Below, one piece after another: positions 16,714 through 18,145 of a stretch of 18,145 nucleotides of DNA; within the stretch, counting starts at the first letter, position 1, and each line of letters starts with the position of its first letter. This stretch comes from an uncultured bacterium (GTDB taxonomy: Bacteria; Bacillota; Clostridia; Oscillospirales; Acutalibacteraceae). The stretch covers positions 1 to 18,145 of the forward strand of contig CAJMRT010000039.1 in assembly GCA_905215855.1 (NCBI GenBank), read 5' to 3'. The notes below the pieces were generated by a model, which was not told where the DNA came from, did not search any database, and saw only the letters and a program-made list of their open reading frames with translations. The position numbers were made by a program, and so were the translations under genes.

Positions 16714-18120
16714 ATGATTTTATATAATTCTCTCGGACAGACAAAGCAGGAATTTGTACCGCACACACCCGGCAAGGTTAATATGTACACCTGCGGTCCT
16801 ACTGTTTATCACTATGCCCACATCGGCAATCTTCGCACCTATATTATGGAAGATGTTCTTGAAAAGTATCTTCGTTTTTCGGGTTATGATGTAAACCGTG
16901 TAATGAACATCACAGATGTAGGTCATCTTTCAAGCGATGCCGACACAGGCGAGGATAAGATGCTTTCAGGCGCAAAGCGTGAGCATAAAACTGTTATGGA
17001 GATTGCAAAGTTCTACACAGACGCATTTTTTGCCGACTGCGAAAAGCTCAACATCAAGCGTCCCGATGTTGTAGAACCCGCAACAAACTGCATTGACGAT
17101 TTTATTAATATGATTTCCGTTCTGCTTGAAAAGGGTTATGCCTACATTGCAGGCGGCAATGTTTACTTTGACACTTCAAAGCTCGACAACTACTATGTGT
17201 TCGGCAATATGAACGAGGATGACCTTGCTGTCGGTGTTCGTGACAGCGTTGAAGAGGACGAAAACAAGCGTAACAAGGCTGACTTTGTTCTTTGGTTCAC
17301 CAAATCAAAGTTTGATTCGCAGGAGCTCAAGTGGGAAAGTCCGTGGGGTGTCGGTTATCCGGGCTGGCACATTGAATGTTCTTGCATCAGCTACAAGCAC
17401 TGCGGCGAATATCTTGACATTCACTGCGGCGGCATTGACAACGCTTTCCCCCACCACACAAACGAAATTGCACAGAGCGAGGCTTTTCTCGGCCACAAGT
17501 GGTGTCCGTACTGGTTCCATGTACTTCATCTCAATGATGCAAGGGGCAAAATGAGCAAGTCAAAGGGCGGTTTCCTTACAGTTTCACTTCTTGAAGAAAA
17601 GGGGTACAATCCGCTTGTTTACAGAATGTTCTGCTTGCAGAGCCACTACCGCAAGCCGCTCACATTCTCATATGACAACCTTGACAACACAGCCACAGCC
17701 TACAACAAGCTTGTAAAGAGAATTTCCGCTCTTTCAAGGGACGGTGAGCCTGATATGGCAAAGGCTGAGGAGCTTACAAAGGGATTTCGTGAGGCACTTG
17801 ACAACGACCTCAACACTTCTCTTGCTCTCACCTGCGTTTATGATGTTCTCAAAGCTGACGCTGACGATGCAACAAAGCTTTATGTAATCGGCGAATTTGA
17901 CAAGGTGCTTTCACTCGACCTTACAAAAGTTCCCGAAAGCAACAAAGCGGACGCTGACGATGACTTTGCCAAGGAAGTTGAAGAGCTTATTGCACAGCGT
18001 ACAAAAGCCCGTGCCGAAAAGGATTGGGCGACAGCCGACGCTATCCGTGACAAGCTTAAAGAGATGAAAGTTGTTGTCAAGGACACAAAAGACGGCATTG
18101 AATGGCATGTTGAGGGTTAA
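16714..18120 (+). CDS. cysS: Cysteinyl-tRNA synthetase
   Basis: A complete 468-aa class I aminoacyl-tRNA synthetase charging tRNA-Cys. C27 (TCGPTVY) and C222 (WHIECS) are expected zinc ligands; the HIGH-box equivalent is HIGN (36-39) and the KMSKS loop is exact at 279-283. A helical C-terminal domain ends in TKDGIEWHVEG, typical of CysS. The ATG follows cysE by three bases, with GAGG upstream, so cysteine synthesis and charging are cotranscribed, as in many Bacillota. Only 25 non-coding bases remain after the stop. Confidence 0.97.
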   Translation: MILYNSLGQTKQEFVPHTPGKVNMYTCGPTVYHYAHIGNLRTYIMEDVLEKYLRFSGYDVNRVMNITDVGHLSSDADTGEDKMLSGAKREHKTVMEIAKFYTDAFFADCEKLNIKRPDVVEPATNCIDDFINMISVLLEKGYAYIAGGNVYFDTSKLDNYYVFGNMNEDDLAVGVRDSVEEDENKRNKADFVLWFTKSKFDSQELKWESPWGVGYPGWHIECSCISYKHCGEYLDIHCGGIDNAFPHHTNEIAQSEAFLGHKWCPYWFHVLHLNDARGKMSKSKGGFLTVSLLEEKGYNPLVYRMFCLQSHYRKPLTFSYDNLDNTATAYNKLVKRISALSRDGEPDMAKAEELTKGFREALDNDLNTSLALTCVYDVLKADADDATKLYVIGEFDKVLSLDLTKVPESNKADADDDFAKEVEELIAQRTKARAEKDWATADAIRDKLKEMKVVVKDTKDGIEWHVEG

Positions 18121-18145
18121 CTTGACCGCTATCGCCCAATGAACG

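Overview
The window looks like a chromosomal segment of a Bacillota (Clostridia) bacterium, probably Oscillospirales/Ruminococcaceae-like. The lineage is inferred from gene content and layout: a SigH/Spo0H-type sigma factor, strong AGGAGG-type ribosome sites, neighbouring trmK and Nif3/YqfO genes, a YqhQ-PrmC pair, recA-recX and cysE-cysS. Most genes are core housekeeping genes in tightly packed, often overlapping, rightward operons. No tRNA, rRNA, CRISPR array or transposase gene is visible.

Left end (1-1441): an AT-rich, accessory-looking stretch. A leftward gene encodes an M.EcoRI-family adenine DNA methyltransferase. It starts at an apparent TTG at 1138, stays open to the window edge and reads straight through a tetranucleotide tract (CTGT on +, ACAG on the coding strand; at least 13 units) near its 3' end. 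A good promoter and a 27-bp perfect palindrome lie directly upstream of it. This is the most interesting locus here: a candidate slippage-controlled (phase-variable) methyltransferase, cut by the window edge. A terminator separates it from the next leftward pair, a SigH-like sigma factor and a four-CxxC zinc-ribbon protein (1442-2395).

Middle (2554-12161): divergent from sigH is a ComM/YifB AAA+ ATPase. Next is an operon for a DUF1858 redox protein, TrmK and a Nif3-like protein. A long run then follows from a TTGCAT-17-TATAAT promoter: TrmB, a lipoprotein with FG-GAP-like calcium motifs, an OmpR-type response regulator, its histidine kinase (which seems to start at an ATT codon), YqhQ and PrmC.

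Right end (12166-18120): recA has a candidate LexA box, a strong promoter and a 5' stem-loop. RecX overlaps recA, followed by RimO, PgsA, CysE and CysS. Themes are DNA repair (RecA/RecX, ComM), translation and RNA modification (TrmK, TrmB, PrmC, RimO, CysS), cysteine supply (CysE next to CysS) and envelope functions (PgsA, lipoprotein, two-component system).
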